Numbered from the stretch's first letter, positions 1-8,446 are shown. The stretch: DNA of 37,992 bases from an uncultured Saprospiraceae bacterium (GCA_937923345.1 CAKZVJ010000214.1:1-37992), one strand, 5' to 3'. The notes: a model not told the origin generated them from the letters alone. Made by a program: numbers and translations.

Positions 1-268
1 AGGGATGTTCAGAAGTAAGAGAAGAACCCCGGAGAGCTTGCCCCGATTTTTTTCGGGGGGTGATAATACTATAGCCCAGGGTGGCAACCCTGGGAATTAA
101 CGAGGCAAGAACCAATTTGGCGTGATTTTCTTTTAAAAATCATGACAAATTGTGTCAAAGAATCACCCCGTTTTTAAAGCAATAGTATTAAAAATGGTGT
201 GATCATTTAGAGATCTTAAGATGTAGAATGTTTTATCTCAACGAAATATGATATTTATGAACATCCCT
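1..268. mobile_element. MITE-like non-coding element with terminal inverted repeats
   Basis: The left end (AGGGATGTTCAGAAGT, 1-16) and the reverse complement of the right end (AGGGATGTTCATAAAT, 253-268) form imperfect terminal inverted repeats. The left end differs at one base from the left end of the insertion sequence at 28677 (GGGATATTCAGAAGT). Inside are two perfect hairpins, CCCCGA/TCGGGG (41-58) and CCCAGGGT/ACCCTGGG (75-94). An AAAAACGGGGTGATTC stretch on the minus strand near 153-168 resembles one just upstream of the IS transposase. No coding frame was seen. It could be a non-autonomous derivative mobilised by the IS transposase. The target duplication cannot be checked because the element starts at the window edge. 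Confidence 0.5.
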
Positions 269-350
269 TCGTAGCCAAAAATCAAGAGGCTTGCCGGCAT
301 AGAGTAATAGAAGCGAGTGCTTTTTTTAAATGAAAATTTAATAAACAAAA

Positions 351-1139
351 ATGAAAACCATCACCTTTCTACTAGTTATGTTTTTTTGCTTGACTATCAT
401 CCCAGACCTGTTGTCTCAAGAGGATGAAATAAAGAAAAAATCTTCTATAGAGATAATTGGTCAAGTGTTTAGCGGCCGTGTGCCACTTGAGCCCGATTCC
501 AGATTCTTTTTTACTGGACCTACTCAAACATCTTTTTATTATTCTGATAGGCTTAATCCAGAAGTGCAGATACGATATGTAAAAGAGTTGATTCAAAGTA
601 TCTCTGTATATGGAAGTCTCTCTTATGGCGTCAATTACTTCTGGTCAAGTTTGATCATAAGAGAAGGCCTCAATAATACAAGTTCATTAGTTGGATCAAA
701 CTTATTCCGGCAACAGCACAAGGTGTCTTATGCTTCTGGTCATGCAGGGCTACGCTATGACGTCCCTATTGGAAAAGATGATTCATTCAATTTTTCTTTG
801 GGAGGGAAAGGAATATTTTATCCAAAACAAAATAGGACTATATCTAGAGCTGAGTTTTCAGATGCCAGGGGAGAAAATATAAGCTATACCGTAACACCGA
901 CGATAGCATCCTCTTCTAAGTTTGTAGTGGCTCCAGAGTTAGAGATTAATTATTTATTAGCATTCAAGAAGTTTCCATTGGATATGATATTTGGGATTAC
1001 TTTTGATCAAGCTTCTGAAATAGTCTCTGTATACAATACTGCCATTACATTTCCAGATGATACAGTAAATTTCATACACGACTTTGGCGGAGGGCGAACT
1101 GGTGTATTTGTGGGCTTGGGCTATGACTTTGGACAGTAG
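351..1139 (+). CDS. Predicted outer-membrane beta-barrel protein, function unknown
   Basis: The 262-residue product starts with a typical signal peptide (a Lys at residue 2, then a hydrophobic run to about residue 22, ending near LLSQ). The rest alternates polar and hydrophobic residues with many Tyr, Phe and Gly, and it ends in a beta-strand-like segment (GVFVGLGYDFG) close to the C-terminus. This pattern fits a small outer-membrane barrel, which is an inference from composition. No catalytic motif is visible. It stops 3 bases before the stop of the gene on the other strand, so the two converge. The start is the first ATG that gives a complete signal peptide. Confidence 0.7.
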   Translation: MKTITFLLVMFFCLTIIPDLLSQEDEIKKKSSIEIIGQVFSGRVPLEPDSRFFFTGPTQTSFYYSDRLNPEVQIRYVKELIQSISVYGSLSYGVNYFWSSLIIREGLNNTSSLVGSNLFRQQHKVSYASGHAGLRYDVPIGKDDSFNFSLGGKGIFYPKQNRTISRAEFSDARGENISYTVTPTIASSSKFVVAPELEINYLLAFKKFPLDMIFGITFDQASEIVSVYNTAITFPDDTVNFIHDFGGGRTGVFVGLGYDFGQ

Positions 1140-1142
1140 GGA

Positions 1143-1832
1143 TTATGCGCTTTTTTCTAGTTCTTTGATGGAGCAGTAATAGCCTTTTGTGGATATGTCC
1201 TTCATATCTTCTATGGTCATTGGATTGAGGCTCCAAGATTCTAAGATAATGGCCATCTCATCAAAAGAGGGGTAGGTGTAGGTGTCATATTCTTCATCGC
1301 TTAACTCAGGCATGCCGCTGGGCTTTATAAGTTTCCATTGTTTTTCTTCTTCTGTTGGTTCACCATATTCGAATCCTTGGGAATCTGCTATCTGATAAAG
1401 TCTTATTACCTTTCCATGCTCATATTTAGCCCACTCGGCATAACTAGATGAACTCCAATTTGCATAAAAGTGAGCTTCTCTAAACCGTTGACTCAGTTGC
1501 TCAAGTAAGGAGGATGTTAGAGTGGTTTCGTTCTTTTTTAGGCCATGGAGTGAAAAGCTATTTATCATGACCCAGCCTTTGATAGCAGGCGTAATAAAAA
1601 CATCTCCTTCACGTGCTTTTATTTTACCCTCAATCCAGTTGCAGGTTTGCTGGAGATTGATGTCGAGGAATGCGGATACTTGTTCGGCTTTATTCGACTT
1701 GACCACAATCCATGAATTGTTGTATCCAAAATTTATAGGAAGACTTGGATCACGTTCATATATCTTCTTATATTTTTCTCGGAGACGTTCTTCCTTTTTC
1801 TTTTCGGATCTTTCTTTTAGCCAATTAAACAT
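1143..1832 (-). CDS. Uncharacterised cytoplasmic protein, 229 residues
   Basis: There is no signal peptide or membrane segment. The N-terminus is highly charged (residues 1-25, many Lys, Arg and Glu) and could be a short helix. The middle holds the pattern YAEWAKYEHGKVIRLYQIAD followed by GEPTEEE. The C-terminal part holds MAIILESWSLNP. From memory this order (aromatic residue, acidic/His, G+V-R, GE-T-E, then A--WS--P) resembles a family of unnamed bacterial proteins found in Bacillus and actinobacteria. I know of no established function. It converges with the barrel gene downstream. A role as an immunity-type protein is possible but unsupported. Confidence 0.75.
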   Translation of the reverse strand: MFNWLKERSEKKKEERLREKYKKIYERDPSLPINFGYNNSWIVVKSNKAEQVSAFLDINLQQTCNWIEGKIKAREGDVFITPAIKGWVMINSFSLHGLKKNETTLTSSLLEQLSQRFREAHFYANWSSSSYAEWAKYEHGKVIRLYQIADSQGFEYGEPTEEEKQWKLIKPSGMPELSDEEYDTYTYPSFDEMAIILESWSLNPMTIEDMKDISTKGYYCSIKELEKSA

Positions 1833-1895
1833 GCGCTAATAATTTTGTGTGAAAATAAATTTTTATTAACTCACTTTGCTGTTGAAATAAACTTA

Positions 1896-3368
1896 CTAGT
1901 TATCCATTTCCTCCTCCTTCTTTTTCTGCACCATCTTGATGATTCTCTGAGTGTACAAAAGATGAGTGTCCATATCAGAGACGAGTTCGTTGATGGAGGG
2001 GGAGTATGCTATAGTTGGAGTGACCCCCTCAAATTCTTCATTGTAGCAGGCGCAAAGTACTTTGGAGGTAGACATGTTTACATTAATTGCGGACCTGGAT
2101 AATTTTTTATGCATTGCATTTGCTCTGAAAATTTTTGTTCCGCCAGTTTCAACGCCGATAATTGTTCCCATTTGGTAACATTGAAAAGTTGCGGCAAAGG
2201 AAGAAGCCGCAGAGTAAGAATCTCTATTGGTCAATAAATATAAATCTCCATCAAATTCGTATTTTCTAGTTTTAGGGAGCTCGTTATAGATAAAGTCTCT
2301 TGTTTTGAATGATCCGATTTTGTCTCTCATGATAGCATCCAAATCGATACTATGCAAGTGCCCAGGAAATACATAGTTCTCATGTCTCAAATCAGGATAT
2401 AGCTCGTAGAAGTATTCTCGATAGGCCTTGCTGACTTTTAGCGTATTTTGTGCAAAAGTTTTGAACGGATACTCAGTTAAATAGTGAAATAATTTAGAGG
2501 AAATCTGGGGCCAGCCGCCATAATTGCCTCTAACGTCTAATATTAGGGAGTGTATACTGTCTTCTTGAATGGACTTGAAAGTGTTTCGTAAAAACCTATC
2601 GTAGTTATCAAGGTCACGAGCGAAGAATGAGTAAATTTTAAGGATACCAGTACCATGCCCGAGATTTTCATACGAATAGGGTTCACCTTTCACAATTGCA
2701 GCATCGCTCTCTTCTCGCGTGTCTTTATAATTGCTCCCCCATTGAGACAGCGAAATATTTGAAACAGTAATTTCCTTTTCTGTTCCAAAGTTGTACTGTA
2801 GTTTGATATCGTTAGAATGTCCAAAGACCAAATAGAAATAAAACTCTATATCATCATCAATAAGCGTATTCCTAAGACTCTTTTTCTCGTAAGAAATATA
2901 AGGATCAATAGCTGCCAAAAAATCTAATACAGGCAAATCATTTATTTTGGTAATTTTGGCTCCCAAAGGAATATCAACATCTCCATAATTTTTGAGCACG
3001 AATAGTTCATCTTCCGTGGAGAGATAAAAGGATAAGGGAAAAACACCATGCTGTCTTCTCTTTTTTGCAATCCATCCCGCTGGCATTCGTACACTGCTAT
3101 GGCCATCCCGAATGAGCGCTACTATTCTAGCTACTTTTTTGTAATAATCAAGCGTATTCACCTCCTGAGTGATACTAGCTACTTCACTGTTGTAAGCATC
3201 CATGAATTCTTGCTCAGGAATATGGGTAAAAGGATCTGGATGCGCCTCTACGACGGCCAGCATTTCTGCCATATCTTTTTTCATCTGCTTGATGGAGAGC
3301 AGTTTGTCAGATTGGGCGGTTAAGCCTATTGAGAAAAGAAAAAAGAATACGATGTGTATTAATCTCAT
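1896..3368 (-). CDS. Exported S41 family (tail-specific type) serine peptidase
   Basis: The chosen start at 3368 gives a signal peptide (MRLIHIVFFFLFSIGLTAQ) and 490 residues. An upstream in-frame ATG at 3395 lies inside a TATATTTG promoter element (3393-3400), so it is unlikely to be used. The C-terminal half has the S41 landmarks: LILDVRGNYGG about 275 residues in, then TNRDSYSAASSFA with the likely nucleophilic serine, then GTIIGVETGG. The N-terminal half (the DGHSSVRMP region and the following domain) fits the non-catalytic part seen in Bacteroidota S41 peptidases. The protein ends in a Lys/Glu-rich tail. It probably acts in the periplasm or outside the cell. Its substrate is unknown. Confidence 0.88.
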   Translation of the reverse strand: MRLIHIVFFFLFSIGLTAQSDKLLSIKQMKKDMAEMLAVVEAHPDPFTHIPEQEFMDAYNSEVASITQEVNTLDYYKKVARIVALIRDGHSSVRMPAGWIAKKRRQHGVFPLSFYLSTEDELFVLKNYGDVDIPLGAKITKINDLPVLDFLAAIDPYISYEKKSLRNTLIDDDIEFYFYLVFGHSNDIKLQYNFGTEKEITVSNISLSQWGSNYKDTREESDAAIVKGEPYSYENLGHGTGILKIYSFFARDLDNYDRFLRNTFKSIQEDSIHSLILDVRGNYGGWPQISSKLFHYLTEYPFKTFAQNTLKVSKAYREYFYELYPDLRHENYVFPGHLHSIDLDAIMRDKIGSFKTRDFIYNELPKTRKYEFDGDLYLLTNRDSYSAASSFAATFQCYQMGTIIGVETGGTKIFRANAMHKKLSRSAINVNMSTSKVLCACYNEEFEGVTPTIAYSPSINELVSDMDTHLLYTQRIIKMVQKKKEEEMDN

Positions 3369-3392
3369 GATGTGGACGATTAGAAACTGTGT

Positions 3393-3400
3393 CAAATATA
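3393..3400 (-). promoter_or_regulatory. Bacteroidota -7 promoter element for the S41 peptidase
   Basis: On the minus strand this reads TATATTTG, an exact match to TAnnTTTG. It lies 24 bases upstream of the ATG at 3368, giving a leader of roughly 20 bases. No convincing -33 TTTG was seen. It supports the shorter start of the peptidase gene. Confidence 0.5.
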
Positions 3401-3428
3401 TGATTAAGAGTAGAAGTAAAAAAGATTC

Positions 3429-4106
3429 TTAATCCTCTCCAAATGAAAAGAGCTTATTGTAACGTAAATATCCCCAGTCATCCCTAATTTGAAATCTTTC
3501 TTGTACAAATCTTTTTTCATAATTATCATAGTTTTGAATATGCAGATGCACGAAATTATTAATCGAATCGATACAGTCGATATCCAGTACTAAAACAAGA
3601 TTTTCTTTGAAAATTAGTACCACAGAATGTATAAATTTCAAATCTATATCATATTGTTCAGAATCAGGTTCATCTGGAAATTCAGGTATTACTTTCTTTA
3701 TATCATATCCATAAAAAATACATTTAATCAATGTTTTTTGGAATACATTGATATTAGTTGGTGTTGTGTTTTCGTAAAGCCTTTTTATTACAGAGACGTG
3801 ATACTCTGTAGGTATTGAGAAGGTTTTATAGGAGATAATTTTTTCATCCACTGTGTTGATGTCATAGCTTAAATTTTTTCTTGTGGTTCTAATTTCTATT
3901 ACTTTACCTGTTGTAGTTTTGATGCCATAGTCGCAAAATCCCAAAACAAATTTGTTTCCTTGCACTATTATTTCACAGTCATTATCATGAGAATGAATAG
4001 TGTCTACATGTCCATTAACAAAACTGCAAATATTTATTTTTTTATTTAAAAGCTTAGGGAGCATGTTAACGCTCCCTAAGTTTGAGTGGTATTTTATTTT
4101 ACGCAT
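3429..4106 (-). CDS. Uncharacterised protein, distant member of the local immunity-like paralogue set
   Basis: The product is 225 residues from the ATG at 4106, or 211 from the ATG at 4064. The second start gives an N-terminus (MLPKLLNKKINIC) that lines up with those of the two upstream small genes, so it may be the real one. It is AT-rich, with no signal peptide. A central stretch with LIKCIFYGYDI, followed about 25 residues later by HSVVLIF, matches in order the GYK-F plus HIVLF pattern of the genes at 4156 and 4922. The homology is weak and judged by eye. As the last gene of the block behind the large lipoprotein, it could be an immunity or accessory protein. The function is unknown. Confidence 0.65.
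   Translation of the reverse strand: MRKIKYHSNLGSVNMLPKLLNKKINICSFVNGHVDTIHSHDNDCEIIVQGNKFVLGFCDYGIKTTTGKVIEIRTTRKNLSYDINTVDEKIISYKTFSIPTEYHVSVIKRLYENTTPTNINVFQKTLIKCIFYGYDIKKVIPEFPDEPDSEQYDIDLKFIHSVVLIFKENLVLVLDIDCIDSINNFVHLHIQNYDNYEKRFVQERFQIRDDWGYLRYNKLFSFGED
4053..4080 (-). promoter_or_regulatory. Perfect 10-bp hairpin overlapping a candidate start codon
   Basis: CTTAGGGAGC (4053-4062) pairs perfectly with GCTCCCTAAG (4071-4080) around an 8-base loop. The alternative start ATG of the small gene (4062-4064, minus strand) sits at the junction of loop and arm, so the fold could block that start. If the ATG at 4106 is used instead, the hairpin lies within codons 9-19. On the minus strand it is followed by CTTTT, so a weak terminator or attenuator is also possible. 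Confidence 0.45.
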
Positions 4107-4155
4107 TGATTATTGTTAATAATTCATTATTCTAAACTTTAAACACTATCTTATT

Positions 4156-4686
4156 TTAACTGTACGTATTTGAATTATAAATCAAGTTGCTATTAAGGCT
4201 GTTTTCAAAAAAGTCTTTAATTGTTAGACTATCAAAGGTGATAGATATACCTAAGTTAGCTTGCTCTGCTTTTATTAATATTTTATCATCGTGATCTTTT
4301 CTGTGAAACAGTACTATGTGTTGAGTGCGCTTATAAAAGTTAAACTCCTGTTTGTATCCGAATAATTCTATTTTGCCAATGACGAAACCATTTTTATACG
4401 CTTTAGAGAAGCCAGATTTAAGGTGAGAAAATGCTAGTAAATTTTTCACCGTATTGTGATCTTCACCTAAGGACAATTCTAAGCCTAGATCATCATTTCT
4501 GTTTTCAAGCTCCATCCAATAACCATTTAAGTATAAGGGGCTATAATGATTATTTTTGTCGCTACTTAAAAGTATGAGACTGTTATAGTCCAAAAAAATT
4601 AACTCATTTCGATCACCATAACAGTTTATGTAGATTCTAGAGCTTTTAAATGCTACAACTTTCTTTCCTAATAATTGATTTATCAA
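4156..4686 (-). CDS. Uncharacterised immunity-like protein, paralogue of the 4922 gene
   Basis: The 176-residue product has no signal peptide and no membrane segment. It shares an ordered set of short matches with the neighbour at 4922-5476: DYNS-L-L near residue 35, W-ELE--DDL near 60, then IELFGYKQEFN, T-HIVLF, DKILI, LGI, DFFENS and LIY. These span the whole length, so the two genes are diverged tandem copies. Genomic spacing is 235 bp to the next gene upstream. The position behind a large secreted protein with an unassigned C-terminus suggests an immunity role. That is inference only. Confidence 0.72.
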   Translation of the reverse strand: MINQLLGKKVVAFKSSRIYINCYGDRNELIFLDYNSLILLSSDKNNHYSPLYLNGYWMELENRNDDLGLELSLGEDHNTVKNLLAFSHLKSGFSKAYKNGFVIGKIELFGYKQEFNFYKRTQHIVLFHRKDHDDKILIKAEQANLGISITFDSLTIKDFFENSLNSNLIYNSNTYS

Positions 4687-4921
4687 AACCTAAATTTTAT
4701 ATTGCCAATTTCAATTGTTATTTCACAGGTCGTGGAGGATTTACGCATGTTTACAAAAGCTACCGTTTTTTAGCAATCAACACTTTCAATTATATCTATT
4801 CAAAAGTAAAATAAGACCTTTATAATTGTATATCTGCAAAAGCTCTCCGATAGAACTTTGAATAAACAAAGTATTTATTACACTTATAATACAGCCCCTT
4901 TTAAGATGGTTAATATAAAAT

Positions 4922-5476
4922 TTATACTTTGCTAAAAGAATATTTATCTGCAAGATAAATCAACTTATGACCCTGACTGTGGTTAAAAAAATTGTCGATA
5001 AAATATTTATTAACTAGTACTTTCAATCCTATTCCAGACATCATCGGGTACATTAAAATTTGTTCATCTCCATAACTTGAAAATAAAACAATATGCTTTG
5101 TTGGATTATGATTATTGAAAGTCTTATTGTATCCATAGACTTCTATATCCTTAATTTTGAAAAAAGAATTGGATTCTGAATTTTGACTAAAATAATATTT
5201 AGATGGTGGACTATTCCTATTTGAAATTTCAGGAAGTTCAAAACTAATTTCACCACCTTGATTAAATTTTATTTCTAAGTTGTCAGAATAATCTTCGAAT
5301 TCCTCCCATTTACTCTCAATCGTTATAAGTTGAGCTTTATTTTTGCCACTACTATCAACTAATCGTAATTCAGAATTATAGTCAATTATGACTCCCTCTA
5401 CTACTCCATTATTACTAAAGATTTCCATTTTAGTGCTTCTAATTCCAAATATCTCACAACCTAATAAAAATTTCAT
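4922..5476 (-). CDS. Uncharacterised immunity-like protein, first gene after the secreted lipoprotein
   Basis: The 184-residue product starts MKFLLGCEIFGI. It is probably cytoplasmic because the hydrophobic start is short and followed directly by charged sequence. It carries the same ordered motifs as the gene at 4156: IDYNSELRL, W-EFEDYSDNL, IEVYGYNKTFN, TKHIVLFSS, EQILM, GIGL, DNFFNHS and LIYLA. Only 12 bases separate it from the lipoprotein gene upstream, so the two are very likely co-transcribed. In polymorphic toxin loci the gene directly behind the toxin is usually its immunity gene. I therefore infer that this is the cognate immunity candidate, without sequence proof. Confidence 0.75.
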   Translation of the reverse strand: MKFLLGCEIFGIRSTKMEIFSNNGVVEGVIIDYNSELRLVDSSGKNKAQLITIESKWEEFEDYSDNLEIKFNQGGEISFELPEISNRNSPPSKYYFSQNSESNSFFKIKDIEVYGYNKTFNNHNPTKHIVLFSSYGDEQILMYPMMSGIGLKVLVNKYFIDNFFNHSQGHKLIYLADKYSFSKV

Positions 5477-5488
5477 ATGCCAATTTAA

Positions 5489-7549
5489 TTAAAATCTAAA
5501 TTTAATCCCATTACCTATATTTATTGTAATTTCGCCCGTAGTTGTTGAAATATGTATACTTGCCCATATATCTGTACCAGGGATTTGAAATCTTGGAGGA
5601 TTGTCTAAAATTTGAGCTGGAGAAAATACAGATACTAGAGAATTCCAAAAATCCTCAAATGACCTTCCTGGCATCCTAATTGATTTAAGAGGGTTTGGCG
5701 TTCCAAAAGTTAAATTTCCCAAAATATTAAAACCATTAGAATTAATAGCAGAATATACTTTTTCAAAGATTTCATCTCCTAGCGATGTAGTCATGTCATT
5801 AAATCGATCCAAAATATTAATTGCTGTTTTGCCAAGTATTGAAGCATCCCAAATTGCTTTTAATCCTTTAGTTGCAGGGTGTATTTCTGTTATAATATCC
5901 ATTGCTGCCGCCATAAAAGAAAAAAGGTCTCCCTGGTTTATCGCATTTAAGGCATCTAGTATTTCATCAGATAAATTAAGATTTAGCTTCTTTTTTAGTA
6001 GAGTGACAATTAGTTCTACGCCCAGTTCACGCACCACAGGCCACATCCATGCAGGGGCATTTGCCATTTCCTCATTTAATTGAGCAAGTTCAGGGTCATT
6101 AATTATTAACCAATTCATTGCATCTGTAAAATCATCAAAGTTGCTGTCTAGGAAAGCATTCATTGCATCTGCGCTTAAATTAGAAGCATCAAAGTTTTCA
6201 CTATTTAACAAGGATGAAATTACACATTCATTATATGAATTTATTAATTCTTGTATCGCTCCTACACTATAGTTTTCGCAATTACTTTCCTCTGCCGCCT
6301 GCAAAATTAATTCTTGTAATTCAGGAGACGGATTGTCGAAAAAGGTATTCGTAAAATTATTGGCATTAAATGTTGCCTGCAAGTTTGAGGATGTTCCAGA
6401 TTGCCCAGTCCCACAAGTTATACAATTTAAGGTTTCAACTAAATCCCAATATCCTTCACTATTTGTACACTCAATTACGTTGTAAGTGTTGCATACTACT
6501 TCAGGGTCGCAGTCCCTGTTATTGATTATGTCTTTTTCTTGAATATTTCCAGTTCTTTCATTATAAATTTGAATGGAGTGCTCCATTGCACTTTTAATAC
6601 CAGAATAATCTCCTACAAGAACCTTTATACAAGGATCTGGATCAGGCTCTGGTGTTGGATCTGGAGTTGGTTCTGGTTCTGGATCTGGATTTCCGCCACC
6701 ACCCCCAATAGGACCTCCTCCCCCATGTATTACTACGGTGCCGCCAGTGCTTACAGTGCCGATTATAATGGTGCCGCCAATAGGACCTCCATTTCCGCTA
6801 TTTCCGCCACTGCCACCATTTCCAGTTGATCCATATCCATTCGTCCAGCTACCAGTGGTTGGAAATCCTGTGTCGCAATCGAGCTCTATACACCACTCAT
6901 TAGTATTGTTTCTACATCTGTAATCAATAGTGGAATTCGAGAGGTTTCCATTTTTGTCTTTCAAGCAAGCTTCACAATAGGCATCTTCATCAAGTCCAGT
7001 AAAAGTTGAAGTCATATCAAATTGAAAAGACTTCAGCATTACATAATCTACACAAGTAGAATTTGTGTAAGTTTTACTATCAAACTCTTCTTCAATTAGT
7101 TGTTTAATCCTTATGTTGACTTTGACAATTGAGTCATCTACTGTACTGACGAAGTAAGCGGTAATATTATTTGAAAAATTGTAAATAGGGGTAAATACGA
7201 TAGAGTGCCCTTCCATATCTGATCCAGCCACTTTAGAGTCTAACCAGTACGGTTGCCCGAGCTTTTCATAAATATGTTCAACAAAATGATGCATTTCATT
7301 ATCATTTGCTATTTTGTTAAAAACAGAAACGACACCAGGGTGTAAGGAGTTTCTTTGTGTTAAATCAGAATTTTCGATACTTCTTGTAAGGTCAAAGAAG
7401 TCATTTTCTATGTTACTCCAATCGAATTCAACTGTTAAAGTAGTAGATTGAATTGATGGTTTGAAACTGATAACTTCCAACTCTTCCTTCTCGCAGCTCC
7501 CAAGAATAAAGATTAAAAGGGTGAAAAATAAAATTTTGCTAAATCTCAT
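5489..7549 (-). CDS. Large secreted lipoprotein with unassigned C-terminal domain, toxin-like architecture
   Basis: The start at 7549 gives a lipoprotein signal (MRFSKILFFTLLIFILGSC, lipobox ILGSC) and 686 residues. The longer open frame to 7732 adds a hydrophobic, AT-rich stretch that is probably not translated. After the lipid-anchored N-terminal region come a Cys-rich part, a long Gly-rich segment and a linker of repeated PDPEPEPTPDP type. A second Cys-bearing region and a helical region follow. The helical region contains HPATKGLKAIWDASILGKTA, which recalls the pre-toxin part of Bacteroidota polymorphic toxins. The last 80 residues (after MPGRSFEDFWNSLVSVFS, ending NIGNGIKFRF) match nothing I recognise. 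The layout and the three small genes behind it suggest a surface-delivered effector, which is inference. Confidence 0.75.
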   Translation of the reverse strand: MRFSKILFFTLLIFILGSCEKEELEVISFKPSIQSTTLTVEFDWSNIENDFFDLTRSIENSDLTQRNSLHPGVVSVFNKIANDNEMHHFVEHIYEKLGQPYWLDSKVAGSDMEGHSIVFTPIYNFSNNITAYFVSTVDDSIVKVNIRIKQLIEEEFDSKTYTNSTCVDYVMLKSFQFDMTSTFTGLDEDAYCEACLKDKNGNLSNSTIDYRCRNNTNEWCIELDCDTGFPTTGSWTNGYGSTGNGGSGGNSGNGGPIGGTIIIGTVSTGGTVVIHGGGGPIGGGGGNPDPEPEPTPDPTPEPDPDPCIKVLVGDYSGIKSAMEHSIQIYNERTGNIQEKDIINNRDCDPEVVCNTYNVIECTNSEGYWDLVETLNCITCGTGQSGTSSNLQATFNANNFTNTFFDNPSPELQELILQAAEESNCENYSVGAIQELINSYNECVISSLLNSENFDASNLSADAMNAFLDSNFDDFTDAMNWLIINDPELAQLNEEMANAPAWMWPVVRELGVELIVTLLKKKLNLNLSDEILDALNAINQGDLFSFMAAAMDIITEIHPATKGLKAIWDASILGKTAINILDRFNDMTTSLGDEIFEKVYSAINSNGFNILGNLTFGTPNPLKSIRMPGRSFEDFWNSLVSVFSPAQILDNPPRFQIPGTDIWASIHISTTTGEITINIGNGIKFRF

Positions 7550-7922
7550 GTTATTTGGTTTAAAATTAATGAATAAAACACAAGAATAGAGCAATAAGAA
7601 ACACCAAAAAATTAGGATAAACACGATTTTTGGTGTACCTAAATTGAGTAAAATGAGCAATAAAAAAGTTAAATAGTAAATTATCGATTTTTTGTAAAAA
7701 CAAAGTTGCCATGTTATTAGTGGTTTTGTCATTTTTTAAATCACATATGTCCATAAAGTTATGATATATGACGGGCAAGAAACACCCCTTAATCTCTTAA
7801 CAAATTCATAATCCTGCTAGCAACCTCAAAACAGTAAAGTCAAGATTGAAAACCTGGAAGCGAAATTTCTTTAAATCCTTTATACATGATTCATCTTCAT
7901 GCTGAAAATCGAACTTCGATCA

Positions 7923-8061
7923 TTCGCGACTCACCGCAGGTGACCAAGCTCGACAAGGCGGAGCCGCGTAGAGATGAGCGGTGGTAGTGGTATCGCCTTT
8001 TCGGCGGTAGGAACGAACGACGCGGCGGCGCCCGATTTTTCATCGGGCTGGCGACATCCCC
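7923..8061 (-). repeat. Structured intergenic repeat, copy A
   Basis: Read on the minus strand, it begins GGGGATGTC and contains a series of short hairpins: GCCCGAT/ATCGGGC (8030-8048), TATCGCC/GGCGGTA with one wobble (7991-8009), GGC-TCC-GCC (7957-7965) and TCACC-TGC-GGTGA (7931-7943) followed by GTCGCG. The loops TCC and TGC and the trailing GTCGCG recur in copy D with different stem sequences. The GC-rich block stands out from its AT-rich surroundings. No protein is encoded. Confidence 0.65.
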
Positions 8062-8374
8062 ACCAAAAATTAATCACCTAATAACAAACTGTACACGTAT
8101 CCACATAGTGTGTGTTTTACAGTATTTGAGCCGCTACTACTGATTTAGGTCCACATAATTTATAAATTGCTGATAATCAATATTTAATGCCAGACTCGTC
8201 AAGTTGGGAATGGAAACGAGTATCGCCAATAATATATGGTCTGCGCTGCACTAGAGCGGCTAATGCGATCAAAATGTACATTTTGATTGGGCAAAAGTAT
8301 ATTATCTATAATAAAATTTGCTCCTATGATTTTTTGGCGAAAGAATATAAAGTGTTTACATTTGGCAAGCAGAA
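8062..8374. other. AT-rich gap upstream of susC, nothing clear
   Basis: This stretch lies between repeat copy A and the tandem palindrome. An open frame from 8187 runs through it and overlaps the susC start by four bases. Its product has no recognisable features and AT-rich, non-gene-like composition, so I do not call it. The region probably contains the distal promoter or upstream regulatory DNA of susCD. No exact TAnnTTTG element with a matching -33 box was found. Confidence 0.4.
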
Positions 8375-8406
8375 AATTGGTTCACCAATTAATTGGTCAA
8401 CCAATT
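8375..8406. promoter_or_regulatory. Tandem palindrome upstream of susC, candidate operator
   Basis: Two 14-bp palindromes, ATTGGTTCACCAAT (8376-8389) and ATTGGTCAACCAAT (8392-8405), lie 2 bp apart with centres 16 bp apart. The whole 32-bp block is itself a near-perfect palindrome. It ends 40 bp before the susC start. The spacing fits two adjacent dimer sites for a transcription factor, or alternatively a pair of RNA hairpins in the susC leader. No regulator gene lies next to it. Confidence 0.6.
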
Positions 8407-8446
8407 ATAATTTGCGACCTGACTTTATTTTATTAGTAAAACATGT

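Noticed and set aside
6640-6840. Short tandem repeats as a possible CRISPR or minisatellite
   Set aside because: They are codon-level repeats of the PDPEPEP and Gly-rich protein segments, with no spacer-repeat pattern.
6539-6923. Plus-strand open frames rich in Trp/Ile or Pro
   Set aside because: They are the antisense of the Gly-rich and Pro/Glu linker of the secreted lipoprotein; low-complexity sequence keeps frames open.
7550-7732. 61 extra N-terminal residues on the large lipoprotein
   Set aside because: They would place the lipoprotein signal internally; the ATG at 7549 starts a textbook lipoprotein signal peptide.
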